A stretch of DNA of 61,042 bases, taken from NCBI GenBank assembly GCA_030614255.1, contig JAUWKI010000002.1, positions 68,449 through 129,490 of the forward strand, written 5' to 3'. A model generated the notes under the pieces. That model was not told where the DNA came from, ran no database searches, and worked only from the letters and a program-made list of their open reading frames with translations. Source of the DNA: Actinomycetes bacterium. Lineage in GTDB: Bacteria > Actinomycetota > Aquicultoria > UBA3085 > Oleimmundimicrobiaceae. A program made the translations under genes and the position numbers. Numbering within the stretch: position 1 is the stretch's first letter; each line of letters begins with the position of its first letter. Positions 1 to 9,671 of the stretch are shown piece after piece.

Positions 1-91
1 TCTTTGCGTATGCCGCACAACTCATATAGTGACTTGCGGGGCAACCTTTTAAATCCCAACAATTTTTCATGATTACTCTCTCAAAATCTTA

Positions 92-334
92 TTACTTCTT
101 AGTAGAATAACTTGCCTTGGCCTCTAAAATTCTATTCCTTAAATCATCTTCGTCTTTAACAGCCGTGTAATCTATATCAAGCTTCCTTATAGCATTTATT
201 GCAGCTCTTACAATTTCAGTATTTGCTAGTTTGTGCCCCCCGGTGACTTTAGATTTCAGACTATTCTCCTCAAGATAGCTTACCATATCGTCTGGCATAG
301 TTATTGGCACTCTGATATAATTCTCTTTTCCCAC
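92..334 (-). CDS. small ribbon-helix-helix-like DNA-binding protein
   Basis: An 80-residue protein starting at a GTG (332-334) with a strong GGAGGAG site just upstream. The N-terminus (IRVPITMPDDMVSYLEEN) has the alternating beta strand followed by a helix of CopG/Arc-type repressors, and ANTEIVRAAINAIRKL fits the second helix. Such proteins are usually autoregulators or antitoxins, but no toxin gene lies directly downstream within the window (bases 1-91 hold no clear gene). It has its own promoter in the gap after the antiporter operon. The fold is inferred from pattern only; the target is unknown. Confidence 0.55.
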   Translation of the reverse strand: MGKENYIRVPITMPDDMVSYLEENSLKSKVTGGHKLANTEIVRAAINAIRKLDIDYTAVKDEDDLRNRILEAKASYSTKK

Positions 335-382
335 AGTCTTCTCCTCCTAAGATAGCTTTACCCTACCGCAACTTTTAGTAAA

Positions 383-398
383 ATTAGTTCATACTAAT
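383..398. promoter_or_regulatory. inverted repeat, possible operator
   Basis: ATTAGT and ACTAAT arms separated by 4 bases lie just downstream of the promoter at 416-444 in the leader of the small DNA-binding protein at 92-334. The position suits an autoregulatory operator; this is inference. Confidence 0.3.
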
Positions 399-415
399 AT
401 TTCTTTTAATTACTC

Positions 416-444
416 AATATAGCGATAATCTCTTATTAGGTCAA
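416..444 (-). promoter_or_regulatory. sigma-70-type promoter for the 92-334 gene
   Basis: On the minus strand, TTGACC (439-444) and TATATT (416-421) are separated by exactly 17 bases. Transcription would start near 408 and give a leader of about 75 bases before the GTG at 334. Confidence 0.55.
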
Positions 445-476
445 CCCTTGCGAGAAGGAAAGATTGTTGCATTAAG

Positions 477-3449
477 CTAGATATTCCCCCACAGCAACAA
501 GCCGCAGAGCAATATTAACATTCCAACTAAAACCAATACATTAAATCCAATATCCCTGGTATAGGAACGAATAGCATCCCTCGTGTCTTCAATATCCATC
601 GACGTAAAAATAGCTTGTTCAATACTGCCAAACTTTTCTTCGGAAAGCACCATCATCATCGCCACAATCATTCGGCGCACCCAACCGAACATCTCTCTAA
701 AAACACCACCAGTTATAACTCTGTAACTGAGTTGCATCCTTCTATACTCAAAAAAAGCCTTTTGAAGAACGGGCTCCATTCTTTCCTCTTGAATAATATT
801 TTCCACGCTGTGACTCAACTTAGCCAATCTACTCAGACCAACCATGCTTACATCGCGAATTTGCTCCTCTCCCTCTCGTAATTTATCAAATGGGAAGATG
901 CTGGAAGCAGATATTTCTTCCACCTTGGGGCCTGTCTCTCTTAATTTAATTAGAGCAGATAAACTTATTTTACGAAGTTTCTCCTCTTCCGCCAGCAATT
1001 CTTCAAGCGAAATTGACCTTGAAGTAGCTTCCTGGCGCAGTTTTTCTAATTCCTCTTTAGCTATTCTCTCGCTCGCTGCTTGAAGTTTAAAACCAGCCCT
1101 TTGCATTCTTATTAATTTTTCCTCACCCACCTTATGTTCTTTAACCAACGCTCTCTCGGAAAGGAAGAGCAATCTGCGCAGCCAATAAACATCCTCTTTG
1201 CTAAGTTGTTCGGGACTGGCCTCCATGGTAGCTACCGCGTCCCTCAATGTATCCAAATTCGTCTTGCTTAAGTTTTCATAGATAACTAAAGGTTCCTCTA
1301 TCATCCTGAAAACTTTTCTCAAATGATAAAGGTCTGTTCTGTCTAATCGTTTTATTCCCCGGTCCAGTTTCGACACAGCATCTCTAATAGCTCTTAACTT
1401 CTCCAGCCTTTCCTTCTGTTCGTTTAGAGCATCTGCTAATTTTAAAACTATCTCTTTTCTTCTTCCCTCTTCTCCTTTTAAGAGATATGTTGCAACCCTT
1501 CGACGAGATTGTTTTATTAAAATGCCCAATTTTCCGGGAAGAGCAAGAAATCCAGTTGCCAGCTTCAAATACCAGTATTTTACCGAGGTCCATTCGGGAA
1601 CCTTAACGTGAAACCAGCCCAATCTGTAGCCCAAAACAAAGAACATTCCACCACCCAAAACAGCCATTCCTCCGCCCAAAAGGTTGTGTAACACCTCTGG
1701 GTTACCAAAAATTGATAAATTTCGAGGGTCATACAAGAGAGGGATTGTAGAGCGAATACCCTCAGGCAGATGAATATTATAGAGAATATGATAAGCATGA
1801 GAGCTAGCGTCATAACCAAAACCAGCGAGAGCTGGTCCTATAAATTTCTCTAACATCCAATTTGGCCTTAGTCCAATAAATAGTATTGCCGCCGAAAGAG
1901 TGACTAACACGATTCTCATATAAATAGGTTCTGATTTCACATCCTTAAATTTCTCGGGCCGTTTCCATATGAAAACAAACAACCACATCTTAAAGTTGGA
2001 GCAAAAAGTACCAAATGCCGTTAGCATAAAGAACATCTCGGCCACTAAAAGAAGTGGGTCACGTTGTGAAAACGAAGAAAAAACTGCAGAATGTTCCCAT
2101 GCCTCAAAAATGGAGTGATGAAGAAGGGTTTTGCTGGCAAAACCATTAAAAAAGGGCACACCCGCAATTCCAAAAACCGCTATTAGGCAAGCAACCGCTA
2201 CAAAGGGCATATTCCGCCACAGACCACCCAGTTTATACATATCAAGTTCACGCGTTCTGAAATAGACGGCGCCCACACATAAAAATAGCGATGCTTTAAA
2301 GAGAGCGTGATTGACTATATGGTAGAGACTCCCCGCAAGTCCCATTGCTCCTTCCGCTCCAAGATAGGCGGCACAACCGAGACCAAAAACGATATATCCC
2401 ATTTGAGAAACGCTGTGATAGGCAAGCATCCTTTTGCAGTTGTGCGAGAGCAAAGCGTTAACCACGCCGAAAAACATGGTTATGACACCAAGCCAAATGA
2501 GTGCATAACCTAAACTGGTTTTTGTCGTCCATTGGGCCGCTGCGTGAACAACAGCGGCCTCAGGAGACTCAGCCGCCATCGGAGCATAAAGAGTGTTTAC
2601 CGCTCTTAAAATTCCATAAGCTCCTGCCTTTATCATAACTCCCGAAAGCAATGCGCTAGCTGGAGTCGGGGCTACAGGGTGAGCTTCGGGTAGCCAAACA
2701 TGTAGAAAGAAAATTCCCGCCTTAGCCCCAAAACCCATAATAAATAATGTGGCAACTATATAGCGCAAGTAAGTAGGCATGGCCTTTTCCAGAAGTTCCG
2801 CCATGGGTTTAATATCCACTGTGCCAGTGTAGGCAAACAAGAGAACGATCCCAGCCAAAAGCACTAAACCAAATATCATACAAAACCATAGATAAAGCTT
2901 ACCAGCGTTTAAAGCTTGCTCATCTTCCTCGTGGATGACGAGCATGGTAGAAAAAATTCCCAAAAGCTCAAAAAAGACAAACAAGGAGAAGAAGTCTGCA
3001 GCAAGTAAAACACCCAAATCAACGCCCAAAGTTAATAAAGAGAAGATTGCAAATCTGGTCCTGGCATGCTCGTGTGACATATAGCTTATTGCATATATAG
3101 AGCAAAGAAACCAAAGGAAGGAAGTAATGAGTGCTATGGTTAAACTTACGGGGTCAACCCTAAACCCCGCTCCCAGAATTCCCTTAATGCTGTATTCTAT
3201 CCCTTTATAAAAATGCCCACCAATATGAACACCGTTTATAACGGGTCCATACATAAAAAGAAGTAGCACAAAAGCGATAAAGGTCGTTGCAACCGTAACA
3301 GCGTCACGCAATTTCTCTTTTTTGCCCACCAGCCCAGCAATAATCGCTCCGATGATTGGCACCATGCATACTATGAAAGGAAGGACAGCAACACCGCTAA
3401 CTTTGCTTGTTAAAGGCATTACTACTTCCAAATGACTCATAAACTTCAT
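477..3449 (-). CDS. NuoL/MrpA-like antiporter subunit with long C-terminal coiled coil
   Basis: A 990-residue proton-conducting antiporter subunit, the last gene of the Mrp-like operon. Residues about 20-560 are the multi-span core, with the TM5 Glu (FFELLG) and the TM7/TM8 lysines (GFGAKAGIFFLHVWLPEAH and MIKAGAYG). After another membrane segment near 610-630, about 300 residues rich in Lys, Glu and Leu form a predicted coiled coil, and a final hydrophobic helix (about 965-988) ends the protein. Ordinary NuoL/MrpD subunits are about 500-650 residues, so the soluble insertion before the last helix is unusual. It could brace the subunits like the lateral helix of complex I (inference). Membrane-located. 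Confidence 0.85.
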   Translation of the reverse strand: MKFMSHLEVVMPLTSKVSGVAVLPFIVCMVPIIGAIIAGLVGKKEKLRDAVTVATTFIAFVLLLFMYGPVINGVHIGGHFYKGIEYSIKGILGAGFRVDPVSLTIALITSFLWFLCSIYAISYMSHEHARTRFAIFSLLTLGVDLGVLLAADFFSLFVFFELLGIFSTMLVIHEEDEQALNAGKLYLWFCMIFGLVLLAGIVLLFAYTGTVDIKPMAELLEKAMPTYLRYIVATLFIMGFGAKAGIFFLHVWLPEAHPVAPTPASALLSGVMIKAGAYGILRAVNTLYAPMAAESPEAAVVHAAAQWTTKTSLGYALIWLGVITMFFGVVNALLSHNCKRMLAYHSVSQMGYIVFGLGCAAYLGAEGAMGLAGSLYHIVNHALFKASLFLCVGAVYFRTRELDMYKLGGLWRNMPFVAVACLIAVFGIAGVPFFNGFASKTLLHHSIFEAWEHSAVFSSFSQRDPLLLVAEMFFMLTAFGTFCSNFKMWLFVFIWKRPEKFKDVKSEPIYMRIVLVTLSAAILFIGLRPNWMLEKFIGPALAGFGYDASSHAYHILYNIHLPEGIRSTIPLLYDPRNLSIFGNPEVLHNLLGGGMAVLGGGMFFVLGYRLGWFHVKVPEWTSVKYWYLKLATGFLALPGKLGILIKQSRRRVATYLLKGEEGRRKEIVLKLADALNEQKERLEKLRAIRDAVSKLDRGIKRLDRTDLYHLRKVFRMIEEPLVIYENLSKTNLDTLRDAVATMEASPEQLSKEDVYWLRRLLFLSERALVKEHKVGEEKLIRMQRAGFKLQAASERIAKEELEKLRQEATSRSISLEELLAEEEKLRKISLSALIKLRETGPKVEEISASSIFPFDKLREGEEQIRDVSMVGLSRLAKLSHSVENIIQEERMEPVLQKAFFEYRRMQLSYRVITGGVFREMFGWVRRMIVAMMMVLSEEKFGSIEQAIFTSMDIEDTRDAIRSYTRDIGFNVLVLVGMLILLCGLLLWGNI

Positions 3450-3466
3450 CCCCCGATTAATTAATT

Positions 3467-3931
3467 TTAATGATGAGCTTCATCGTGTCTACCAAGAACA
3501 CCATAGAAAGTCACAAGAGCTCCGCTAATAAACAACAGAAGCAATCTCAAAAAACCTAGTAACAAAAGCTCATGGTAGTCCATCATCGTATAGCTAAGAA
3601 AGAATACCAAAAACACCATTCCAACAATTGCATATGCTACAAACAAACTTTCTTTCCCGCTTTGGCCATACTTTCGAAATTTAACTGCATACTGCAGAGC
3701 CATCCCTAAAATGGCGAAAATGAAAAACCACTGTACATAATAGGTGACGGGAGTTCCGTGATGTTCTTCTTCGGCATGCCCTTCTTCTACATGCTCCGTA
3801 GCAACTTCCTCGACATGATCATGTGTTTCGGTTACCTCTGAACTAGCAAAAACCACAGCAGTGAATAGAAAAACAATAGCCACTACAAGGGTGAGCACAA
3901 ATAATTTTTTCAACAATCCAATACCTCTCAA
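3467..3931 (-). CDS. small membrane protein with His/Glu-rich loop in the antiporter operon
   Basis: A 154-residue protein with an N-terminal hydrophobic segment resembling a signal peptide or first membrane span. A His/Glu-rich extracytoplasmic stretch follows at about 35-62 (repeats of HVEE and HAEEEHH), then three membrane spans. It sits between two antiporter subunits, 10 bases after the upstream one and 17 before the 990-residue one, so it is part of the same operon. The His-rich loop may bind metal or buffer protons at the channel mouth (inference). I do not recognise a family. Confidence 0.6.
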   Translation of the reverse strand: MRGIGLLKKLFVLTLVVAIVFLFTAVVFASSEVTETHDHVEEVATEHVEEGHAEEEHHGTPVTYYVQWFFIFAILGMALQYAVKFRKYGQSGKESLFVAYAIVGMVFLVFFLSYTMMDYHELLLLGFLRLLLLFISGALVTFYGVLGRHDEAHH

Positions 3932-3941
3932 TCAAAGAATG

Positions 3942-5477
3942 TTACTTCACGAAAAAGCTCACAGCAACCTTTACAATCGAAAGCGGAAAATATCGCAAAT
4001 CCGCAAATAACCCAACGATAATAACTCCCATAGCTCCAAGAACAACGGGAACCACCATAACCCTCGGTGCTTCTAACTGTTTCTTGCCCTTTGGGTCAAC
4101 CGCAACCGCCGCATGGCCACCATGTTCTTCGCCGAGCACTTCCTCATCGGATTTCTGGAAGAAAGCGGTATAAACGATGGGAAGAAAATATGCTGCCCCT
4201 AAAAGCGAGCTTATTAACAAAACAATTACGAAGATGATCTCCCCGGCCTCTAAGGAGCCTATACAGAGATACCACTTACTTATGAAGCCCACAAGCGGAG
4301 GCACCCCTATCATACCCAATGCAGCAATGGTGAATGCCCCCATAGTTATGGGGAGCTTTTTCCCAATGCCACGCATCTCGCTAACGTTCTTTTTGCCGGT
4401 TTGTTTAATAATAGTACCTGCACACAAAAACAATGTGCCTTTCATAAAAGCATGATTTACGATGTGAAGAACGCCACCCCAGACGCTATAAGTTGTCAGC
4501 AGAACGGTACCAAGAATAATGTAACCCATCTGCCCAATGGTGGAATAAGCCAATCGTCGTTTCAGATTATCTTGGTCTAAGGCAAGGATTGATGAGACAA
4601 TAATGGTGAAGGAGACAATATAGGCCATAATTAACCCTGTCCCCAGCTCTTGTACTAAGGTAGGCCCAAAGACATTTAAAACGACCCTCATTATTCCGAA
4701 AGCGCCTACGGCAACCATTATGCCGGAAAGTATCGCGCTAAAAGGAGCGGGGGCTATCGGGTGAGCATCAGGAACCCAACCATGAAGAGGCATAACTGCC
4801 GCCTTTACGCTAAAACCAATCATGTAACTCCAGAAAAGGATGAGCAAGGGAACTCGACCGTGCTCCGCAAGTGAAAGTATCCCCGCTTGGCTTAGTGTTA
4901 ACGTTCCCGCCAAGAAATACGTATAAATGATAGCAAATAGAACAAACGACGAGCCCACCAATATATATATCATGTACTTTTTACCTGCAGCCAATGCATC
5001 GGGAGTTTCCTCATGAACAATAAGAGGATACGTGGATATGGAAAATAGTTCGTAAAATATCAGGTACGTAAAGAAGTTCCCTGAAACCGCAACTCCCACA
5101 GTCCACGCAAGGCAAAGAGTCAAAAAGCTAAAATACCGTTTTTGAGCATGTGCCCCCTCCATATAACCAATTGAATGCATGCTCGACAGGAACCAAAGCG
5201 TCGCCGCACCCAGCGCCAGCACCAACCCTAGCTGGTCAACCCGAAGGAACATCCAAATTCCCGGGACAATCATCATTAAATGAGTTTCAAAAATTGTTCC
5301 TTTTAAAGAACCGGGCAACATCAACAGCACAATAAACAGTGTGACCGCGGAAGCTGCAACAGCTAACCAACCTCTCCAACAATCGTACTCCTTCCCTAGT
5401 AAAAAAATTGTAATTGAGAACAATACAGGGATAGATACAGCCAAAACTGGAAGAATAGAACTTACTTCTTCATGCAT
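3942..5477 (-). CDS. MrpD/NuoM-like antiporter subunit lacking the TM8 lysine
   Basis: An antiporter-family membrane subunit of about 511 residues from the ATG at 5477, which has GGAGGTG 6 bases upstream; a TTG 15 bases further out is less likely. It keeps the TM5 Glu (FYELFSISTYPL), the TM7 Lys (GFSVKAAVMPLHGW) and the TM12 Lys (GFISKWYLC). The TM8 motif, which reads I/V-K-A/V-G in the sister subunits, is MVAVGAFG here, so the central-axis lysine is replaced by Ala. It may therefore translocate ions differently. Adjacent to another D-like subunit with which it shares many motifs, suggesting duplication. Confidence 0.85.
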   Translation of the reverse strand: MHEEVSSILPVLAVSIPVLFSITIFLLGKEYDCWRGWLAVAASAVTLFIVLLMLPGSLKGTIFETHLMMIVPGIWMFLRVDQLGLVLALGAATLWFLSSMHSIGYMEGAHAQKRYFSFLTLCLAWTVGVAVSGNFFTYLIFYELFSISTYPLIVHEETPDALAAGKKYMIYILVGSSFVLFAIIYTYFLAGTLTLSQAGILSLAEHGRVPLLILFWSYMIGFSVKAAVMPLHGWVPDAHPIAPAPFSAILSGIMVAVGAFGIMRVVLNVFGPTLVQELGTGLIMAYIVSFTIIVSSILALDQDNLKRRLAYSTIGQMGYIILGTVLLTTYSVWGGVLHIVNHAFMKGTLFLCAGTIIKQTGKKNVSEMRGIGKKLPITMGAFTIAALGMIGVPPLVGFISKWYLCIGSLEAGEIIFVIVLLISSLLGAAYFLPIVYTAFFQKSDEEVLGEEHGGHAAVAVDPKGKKQLEAPRVMVVPVVLGAMGVIIVGLFADLRYFPLSIVKVAVSFFVK

Positions 5478-5524
5478 CTTAGACACCTCCAAATAAGACT
5501 CATCTTATAAATAGCCTTCTTTGT

Positions 5525-7015
5525 TTATAATCCAAAAAATCCTGTCACGGCTCCACGAGCTAGCGCTAGAGGAACAAACGGTAAATCCGCAAATAGGCCT
5601 AGGGCAATAACATAAAGCGCACAGATAACACATGGAACAAGGAGCGTCCAGTGAGCTTCATCTGTCTTTAAGTTTCCATCTTGCGGCTTCATAAAATAGG
5701 CCCTATAAACAATCGGCAAAAAATACGCGGCATTTAAGAAAGAACTCAACAACAAGATGACCACAACTACCATTTTACCAGCATCCAGCGCACCTAGGCA
5801 CAGATACCACTTACTTATGAACCCAGCCGTTGGTGGAAGTCCCATCATGCCAAGAGAAGCTATGGTAAAAGTTGCCATGGTTAGCGGCATCTTATGCCCT
5901 ATGCCATGCATCTCGCTTATATTTTTCTTATGTGTCTTTTTATAGATTGCTCCCGCTACAAAAAACATCGTTATCTTCATAAATGCCTGATTTGCAATAT
6001 GAACAATTCCTCCCAGCGCTCCATCTGGAGTCAAAAGAGAGACTCCTAAAACAATGTATGAAAGCTGACTCACAGTCGAATAAGCAAGCCTCTTTTTTAA
6101 CCCATCTTGCATTAGGGCCATCAAAGAAGCACAAATTATTGTAATCAATGCCGCCCACATTAAAACACTCGCCACATCCATACCCTCTAAAGCCATATCT
6201 TTCAATGTTGATACTCCAAAGATGTTATAAATTATCCTAGTGATTCCAAAAACACCAGCTTTTACCACAGCTACTGCATGCAGCAAAGCGCTAACGGGTG
6301 TAGGCGCAACCATAGCACTTGGCAGCCAGCCATGAAGGGGCATAATTGCCGCCTTTACACCAAAACCGAGCATAAACATAGCAAACATTGCAGCCAGGAG
6401 ACCAACCCCGTTGCTTATTGAAAGGATACCCGGCTCAGCAAATGTTACTGTGTCGGCCAAATAAAAAGTCAACGCCGTAGAAAATAAAATTAAGGAACCG
6501 CCCGTGAGAGTATATACCAGATATTTTCTACCAGCCCTCATCGCTTCGGGAGTTTCCTCGTGAATTACCAGTGGATAAGTACAGACTGTCAACATTTCAT
6601 AGAACACAAAGAGAGTAAATAGGTTTCCGGCAAAAGCTATTCCTACCGTGGTCGAAACACATAAGGCAAAGAAGGCGAAGAACCTTTTTCGTGCGTGCTC
6701 CCCTTCCATATAACCTATAGCATAAACAGTAGTTATAATCCAAAGAGTTGACGATACCATCCCGAAGAACATGCCCAAACCATCGACCCTCAAAAGAAAA
6801 CTAATACCCGGGACAAAAGGGATAAGCTCAGTTACATAAATCTTCCCGGCCAATGAACCCTGAAGCATCGAAAAGACAACAACCCATTTAACAATGGCAG
6901 CTGATATACTAAACGATCTTCTTAAAAAAGCATTACCTCCGCGCCAAAAAATTAAAACGGCGCATAAAATTGAAATCATCGGCGCAAGCAAAGGTCTGAT
7001 ATCATTGACAATCAT
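5525..7015 (-). CDS. mrpD: MrpD/NuoM-like antiporter subunit
   Basis: A 496-residue polytopic membrane subunit of the proton-conducting transporter family, starting at an ATG with GGAGGG upstream. Conserved features are FVFYEML (TM5 Glu), GFGVKAAIMPLHGWLP (TM7 Lys), SALLHAVAVVKAGVFG (TM8 Lys) and GFISKWYLC (TM12 Lys). It lies 14 bases after the previous antiporter gene. It is one of four such subunits in this operon, where a standard Mrp complex has two, so the complex is probably larger than ordinary Mrp and closer to Mbh/Mbx or complex I membrane arms (inference). Confidence 0.88.
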   Translation of the reverse strand: MIVNDIRPLLAPMISILCAVLIFWRGGNAFLRRSFSISAAIVKWVVVFSMLQGSLAGKIYVTELIPFVPGISFLLRVDGLGMFFGMVSSTLWIITTVYAIGYMEGEHARKRFFAFFALCVSTTVGIAFAGNLFTLFVFYEMLTVCTYPLVIHEETPEAMRAGRKYLVYTLTGGSLILFSTALTFYLADTVTFAEPGILSISNGVGLLAAMFAMFMLGFGVKAAIMPLHGWLPSAMVAPTPVSALLHAVAVVKAGVFGITRIIYNIFGVSTLKDMALEGMDVASVLMWAALITIICASLMALMQDGLKKRLAYSTVSQLSYIVLGVSLLTPDGALGGIVHIANQAFMKITMFFVAGAIYKKTHKKNISEMHGIGHKMPLTMATFTIASLGMMGLPPTAGFISKWYLCLGALDAGKMVVVVILLLSSFLNAAYFLPIVYRAYFMKPQDGNLKTDEAHWTLLVPCVICALYVIALGLFADLPFVPLALARGAVTGFFGL

Positions 7016-7029
7016 CTTATAACCCTCCT

Positions 7030-8562
7030 TTACCCCCCAGGGGGAATATACGTCGGCGGTAAACCAAGTATTGTTGCCGCAGCCGGTTTTATGACCGCCA
7101 GAGGCAGATAAGCAAAGACGCCAAACACTAAGCAGCTTATTGCTAGAATCACAATTGGTATCAACATACTTAAAGGAGCTTCATCCACTTCGAGGATGGG
7201 CTCAGCGGGCTCTCTGAAAAAAATCGCATTGACTATCTTTATGTAATAGGCAAAGACAAATATCGCTCCTATCAATAGAGCGGCTGCCCAAATTCCCCGA
7301 CCAAATTCTATGGCTCCGAGAACAATAAACCATTTACAGATAAATCCTGCCGTTGGGGGAATTCCCGCGATTGAAAGAGCTGCGATAGTTAAGGCCCCAC
7401 ACGTGATAGGCATCTTCTTCCCTATTCCTCGCAAATCACTCAATTTACGAAAACCGGTTTTATAAATTATGGCACCTGCACATAGAAATAATGTTGATTT
7501 GATTATCGCATGATTAAAGATATGGATTAATCCACCAACCATGCCAAGATAACCTCTCTCTGGCTGAGTGAAAGAGATCAAGCTTATACCCATAATGATG
7601 TAACCAATATTAGATATGCTCGAGTAAGCAAAAATCATCTTTATATCATCCTGGAAAAACGCAAAGAAAGCACCTACTAACACGGTAATCGCCGCAAGCC
7701 AACCCATAAAATTGGTCACGGTGGTAAAATCAATAGCGCCTCCCAGTCTGTATATTCCATAAATAACCCGTAGTAACCCCACAATGCCAACCTTGATCAC
7801 AAGCCCTGAAAGCAAGGCACTGACCGGCGAAGGAGCCAACGCGTGAGCATCCGGGAGCCATACGTGTACGGGGAACATGGCCGCTTTCACGCAAAACCCG
7901 ACAACAAACAGACATAGAGCCATATATGATGTTGCAATTGGCTCAAATTGTTGCAACCTAAGAGCCATATCGCTCATATTTAAGGTCCCCGTTACATTGT
8001 AAAGAAGAGCAACTCCAGCTAAAACACACATCGAGGACACGGCTCCCATGACCAAATATTTGAAACTTGCCATAGCGGTAAGTTTTTCCTCGGTGATCGC
8101 AATTAGAGCATAGCCAGAGAGTGAGAGTATCTCAAGAAAAACGTAAAGGTTAAACATATCCCCTGTAATTGAGAAACCAACCATGCCACACAAAAGAAGC
8201 AAAACCAGAGTGTAATATACGGGTAATTTTTCTTCCTTAATATCATGTTCAATATACTTTTTCGAATAGAGAATAATGAGAGCACCCAAGACCGTCATTA
8301 AGAAGGTGATGGAGGAAATATAATCGAAGTAAATCTCGATGCCATAAGGAGGCTCCCAGCCACCTAGCCAGTAACTTATCGGACCTTTTGTGTACAGTGA
8401 CCAAACAGCACAAGAAGAGAAGAGAAGAGCCAAGAGAGAAACAAAGAAGGCCCACCAGAAAGAAAATTTCTTTTTCGATTTACTAACTATAGGAGTAAGA
8501 ACAGCTCCGGCTAGAAAAGTAATTACCATAAGAACGGGACAATGGTGCGCAAATTCTGCCAT
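7030..8562 (-). CDS. mrpD: Na+/H+ antiporter subunit D (MrpD/MnhD)
   Basis: A 510-residue multi-span subunit following mrpC after 3 bases. It shows the family signature GFCVKAAMFPVHVWLPDAH, then APSPVSALLSGLVIKVG with the TM8 Lys, the TM5 Glu in YVFLEILSLSGYAL and the TM12 Lys in GFICKWFIV. The C-D order is that of classical Mrp operons, so this is the likeliest true MrpD of the set. It would conduct protons or exchange H+ for Na+ across the membrane as part of the complex. Confidence 0.9.
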   Translation of the reverse strand: MAEFAHHCPVLMVITFLAGAVLTPIVSKSKKKFSFWWAFFVSLLALLFSSCAVWSLYTKGPISYWLGGWEPPYGIEIYFDYISSITFLMTVLGALIILYSKKYIEHDIKEEKLPVYYTLVLLLLCGMVGFSITGDMFNLYVFLEILSLSGYALIAITEEKLTAMASFKYLVMGAVSSMCVLAGVALLYNVTGTLNMSDMALRLQQFEPIATSYMALCLFVVGFCVKAAMFPVHVWLPDAHALAPSPVSALLSGLVIKVGIVGLLRVIYGIYRLGGAIDFTTVTNFMGWLAAITVLVGAFFAFFQDDIKMIFAYSSISNIGYIIMGISLISFTQPERGYLGMVGGLIHIFNHAIIKSTLFLCAGAIIYKTGFRKLSDLRGIGKKMPITCGALTIAALSIAGIPPTAGFICKWFIVLGAIEFGRGIWAAALLIGAIFVFAYYIKIVNAIFFREPAEPILEVDEAPLSMLIPIVILAISCLVFGVFAYLPLAVIKPAAATILGLPPTYIPPGG

Positions 8563-8565
8563 CTT

Positions 8566-8940
8566 TTACTTTAACTCCTTTAACTTATCTGCATTTAAAG
8601 TTCCGCATTGCTCGTATAATTTAATCATCAAGGAAAGTGCCAATGCCGTTGTACTCATTGCGACAACAATTCCTGTAAGAATAAGAGCTTGGGGAATAGG
8701 ATTAACAAAAACTGTTTCGGGGCCTACCCCTTCCCCAAAGATAGGTGCCTTCCCCCCGGCTATTGCTCCACTAGAAACTATAAAGAGAAATATCGATGTC
8801 TCCATAATATTCAGTCCCATAAACTTCTTAATCAGATTTGGTTTTGAAATTAAGGTATAAAGACCGATTATAAAAAGCGTCATAGCCACCACATAATTAA
8901 AATTGACATTAAGCTTATAAAATAATTCACTCACACTCAT
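8566..8940 (-). CDS. mrpC: Na+/H+ antiporter subunit C (MrpC/NuoK-like)
   Basis: A 124-residue protein with three membrane helices, the length and layout of MrpC/NuoK. The second helix carries MGLNIMETSIFLFIV, with the membrane Glu typical of NuoK-like subunits, and IPQALILTGIVVAMSTTALALSL matches the third helix. It overlaps mrpB by 4 bases (ATGA), so the two are translationally coupled. Confidence 0.88.
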   Translation of the reverse strand: MSVSELFYKLNVNFNYVVAMTLFIIGLYTLISKPNLIKKFMGLNIMETSIFLFIVSSGAIAGGKAPIFGEGVGPETVFVNPIPQALILTGIVVAMSTTALALSLMIKLYEQCGTLNADKLKELK

Positions 8941-9671
8941 TCTTTTTCCACCTTTTCCATCGCTAAAAATATTGAAGAAATTGCCGCTCCGCCTCCAACG
9001 CCTATGCCTATTTCAACCATGATAAGAAGTAAGTGACGGACAAAGTCTTGATAGGTGTGGGCAACGCATGGAAGCAAATAAGTCAAGAAATTTTGACCGC
9101 AGAATATAGCGACCATGCCCGCAATAAAAAAACTAAGTGGCCCGGCACTTTCAAACAGCACTCGGTACTTCAATGATAACTTTTTGGCTACAAGAGCAAA
9201 GCCAAAAGTTAAAGTGATGATGATAACACTCGCTCCCAAAATAGCCCCGCCTTGAAATCCCCCGCCCGGGGATTCGGCTCCATGAAGAATTATGTAGAAG
9301 GCAAATAAAATTATAAAAGGTGCCAAAAAGCGAACGACGCATTTGACAATGACACTTTTTTCAACAGATGACACTTCCGCCTTTGACGTATGACGGAGAA
9401 TATTTTCCCTACCCAAAACAGCTAATACACAAGTGAGAGCGACAAAAATTACCGTAACCTCTCCCATTGTGTCAAATCCTCTGTAATTCAAGATTATACC
9501 CGTTACCAGATTGTGGGCGCCCCCTTCTTCAACCCCCTTTTCAAGATACCGTGGGATAATATGTGTATTTGTTGGATTTTCGGGACTCCCCATGGGAGGT
9601 AAAACTATCACGGTGTATACCAATAAAATCCAGAGTAAAAACAGGGCAAATACTACTAGACCTTTCTTCAT
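8937..9671 (-). CDS. mrpB: fused MbhE-like plus MrpB antiporter subunit
   Basis: A 244-residue membrane protein. The first about 90 residues contain NYRGFDTMGEVTVIF, the signature of MbhE and of the C-terminal part of MrpA. The second half contains the MrpB signature (HGAESPGGGFQGG) and four helices. In Mbh-type operons these are separate genes and in Mrp the first part belongs to MrpA, so here the E-like part is joined to B. It overlaps the upstream MbhD-like gene by 4 bases and mrpC by 4. Confidence 0.85.
   Translation of the reverse strand: MKKGLVVFALFLLWILLVYTVIVLPPMGSPENPTNTHIIPRYLEKGVEEGGAHNLVTGIILNYRGFDTMGEVTVIFVALTCVLAVLGRENILRHTSKAEVSSVEKSVIVKCVVRFLAPFIILFAFYIILHGAESPGGGFQGGAILGASVIIITLTFGFALVAKKLSLKYRVLFESAGPLSFFIAGMVAIFCGQNFLTYLLPCVAHTYQDFVRHLLLIMVEIGIGVGGGAAISSIFLAMEKVEKE

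Noticed and set aside
8390-8860. Plus-strand frame of about 156 codons
   Set aside because: It is antisense to the mrpC/mrpD junction, where both sense genes have clear family motifs.
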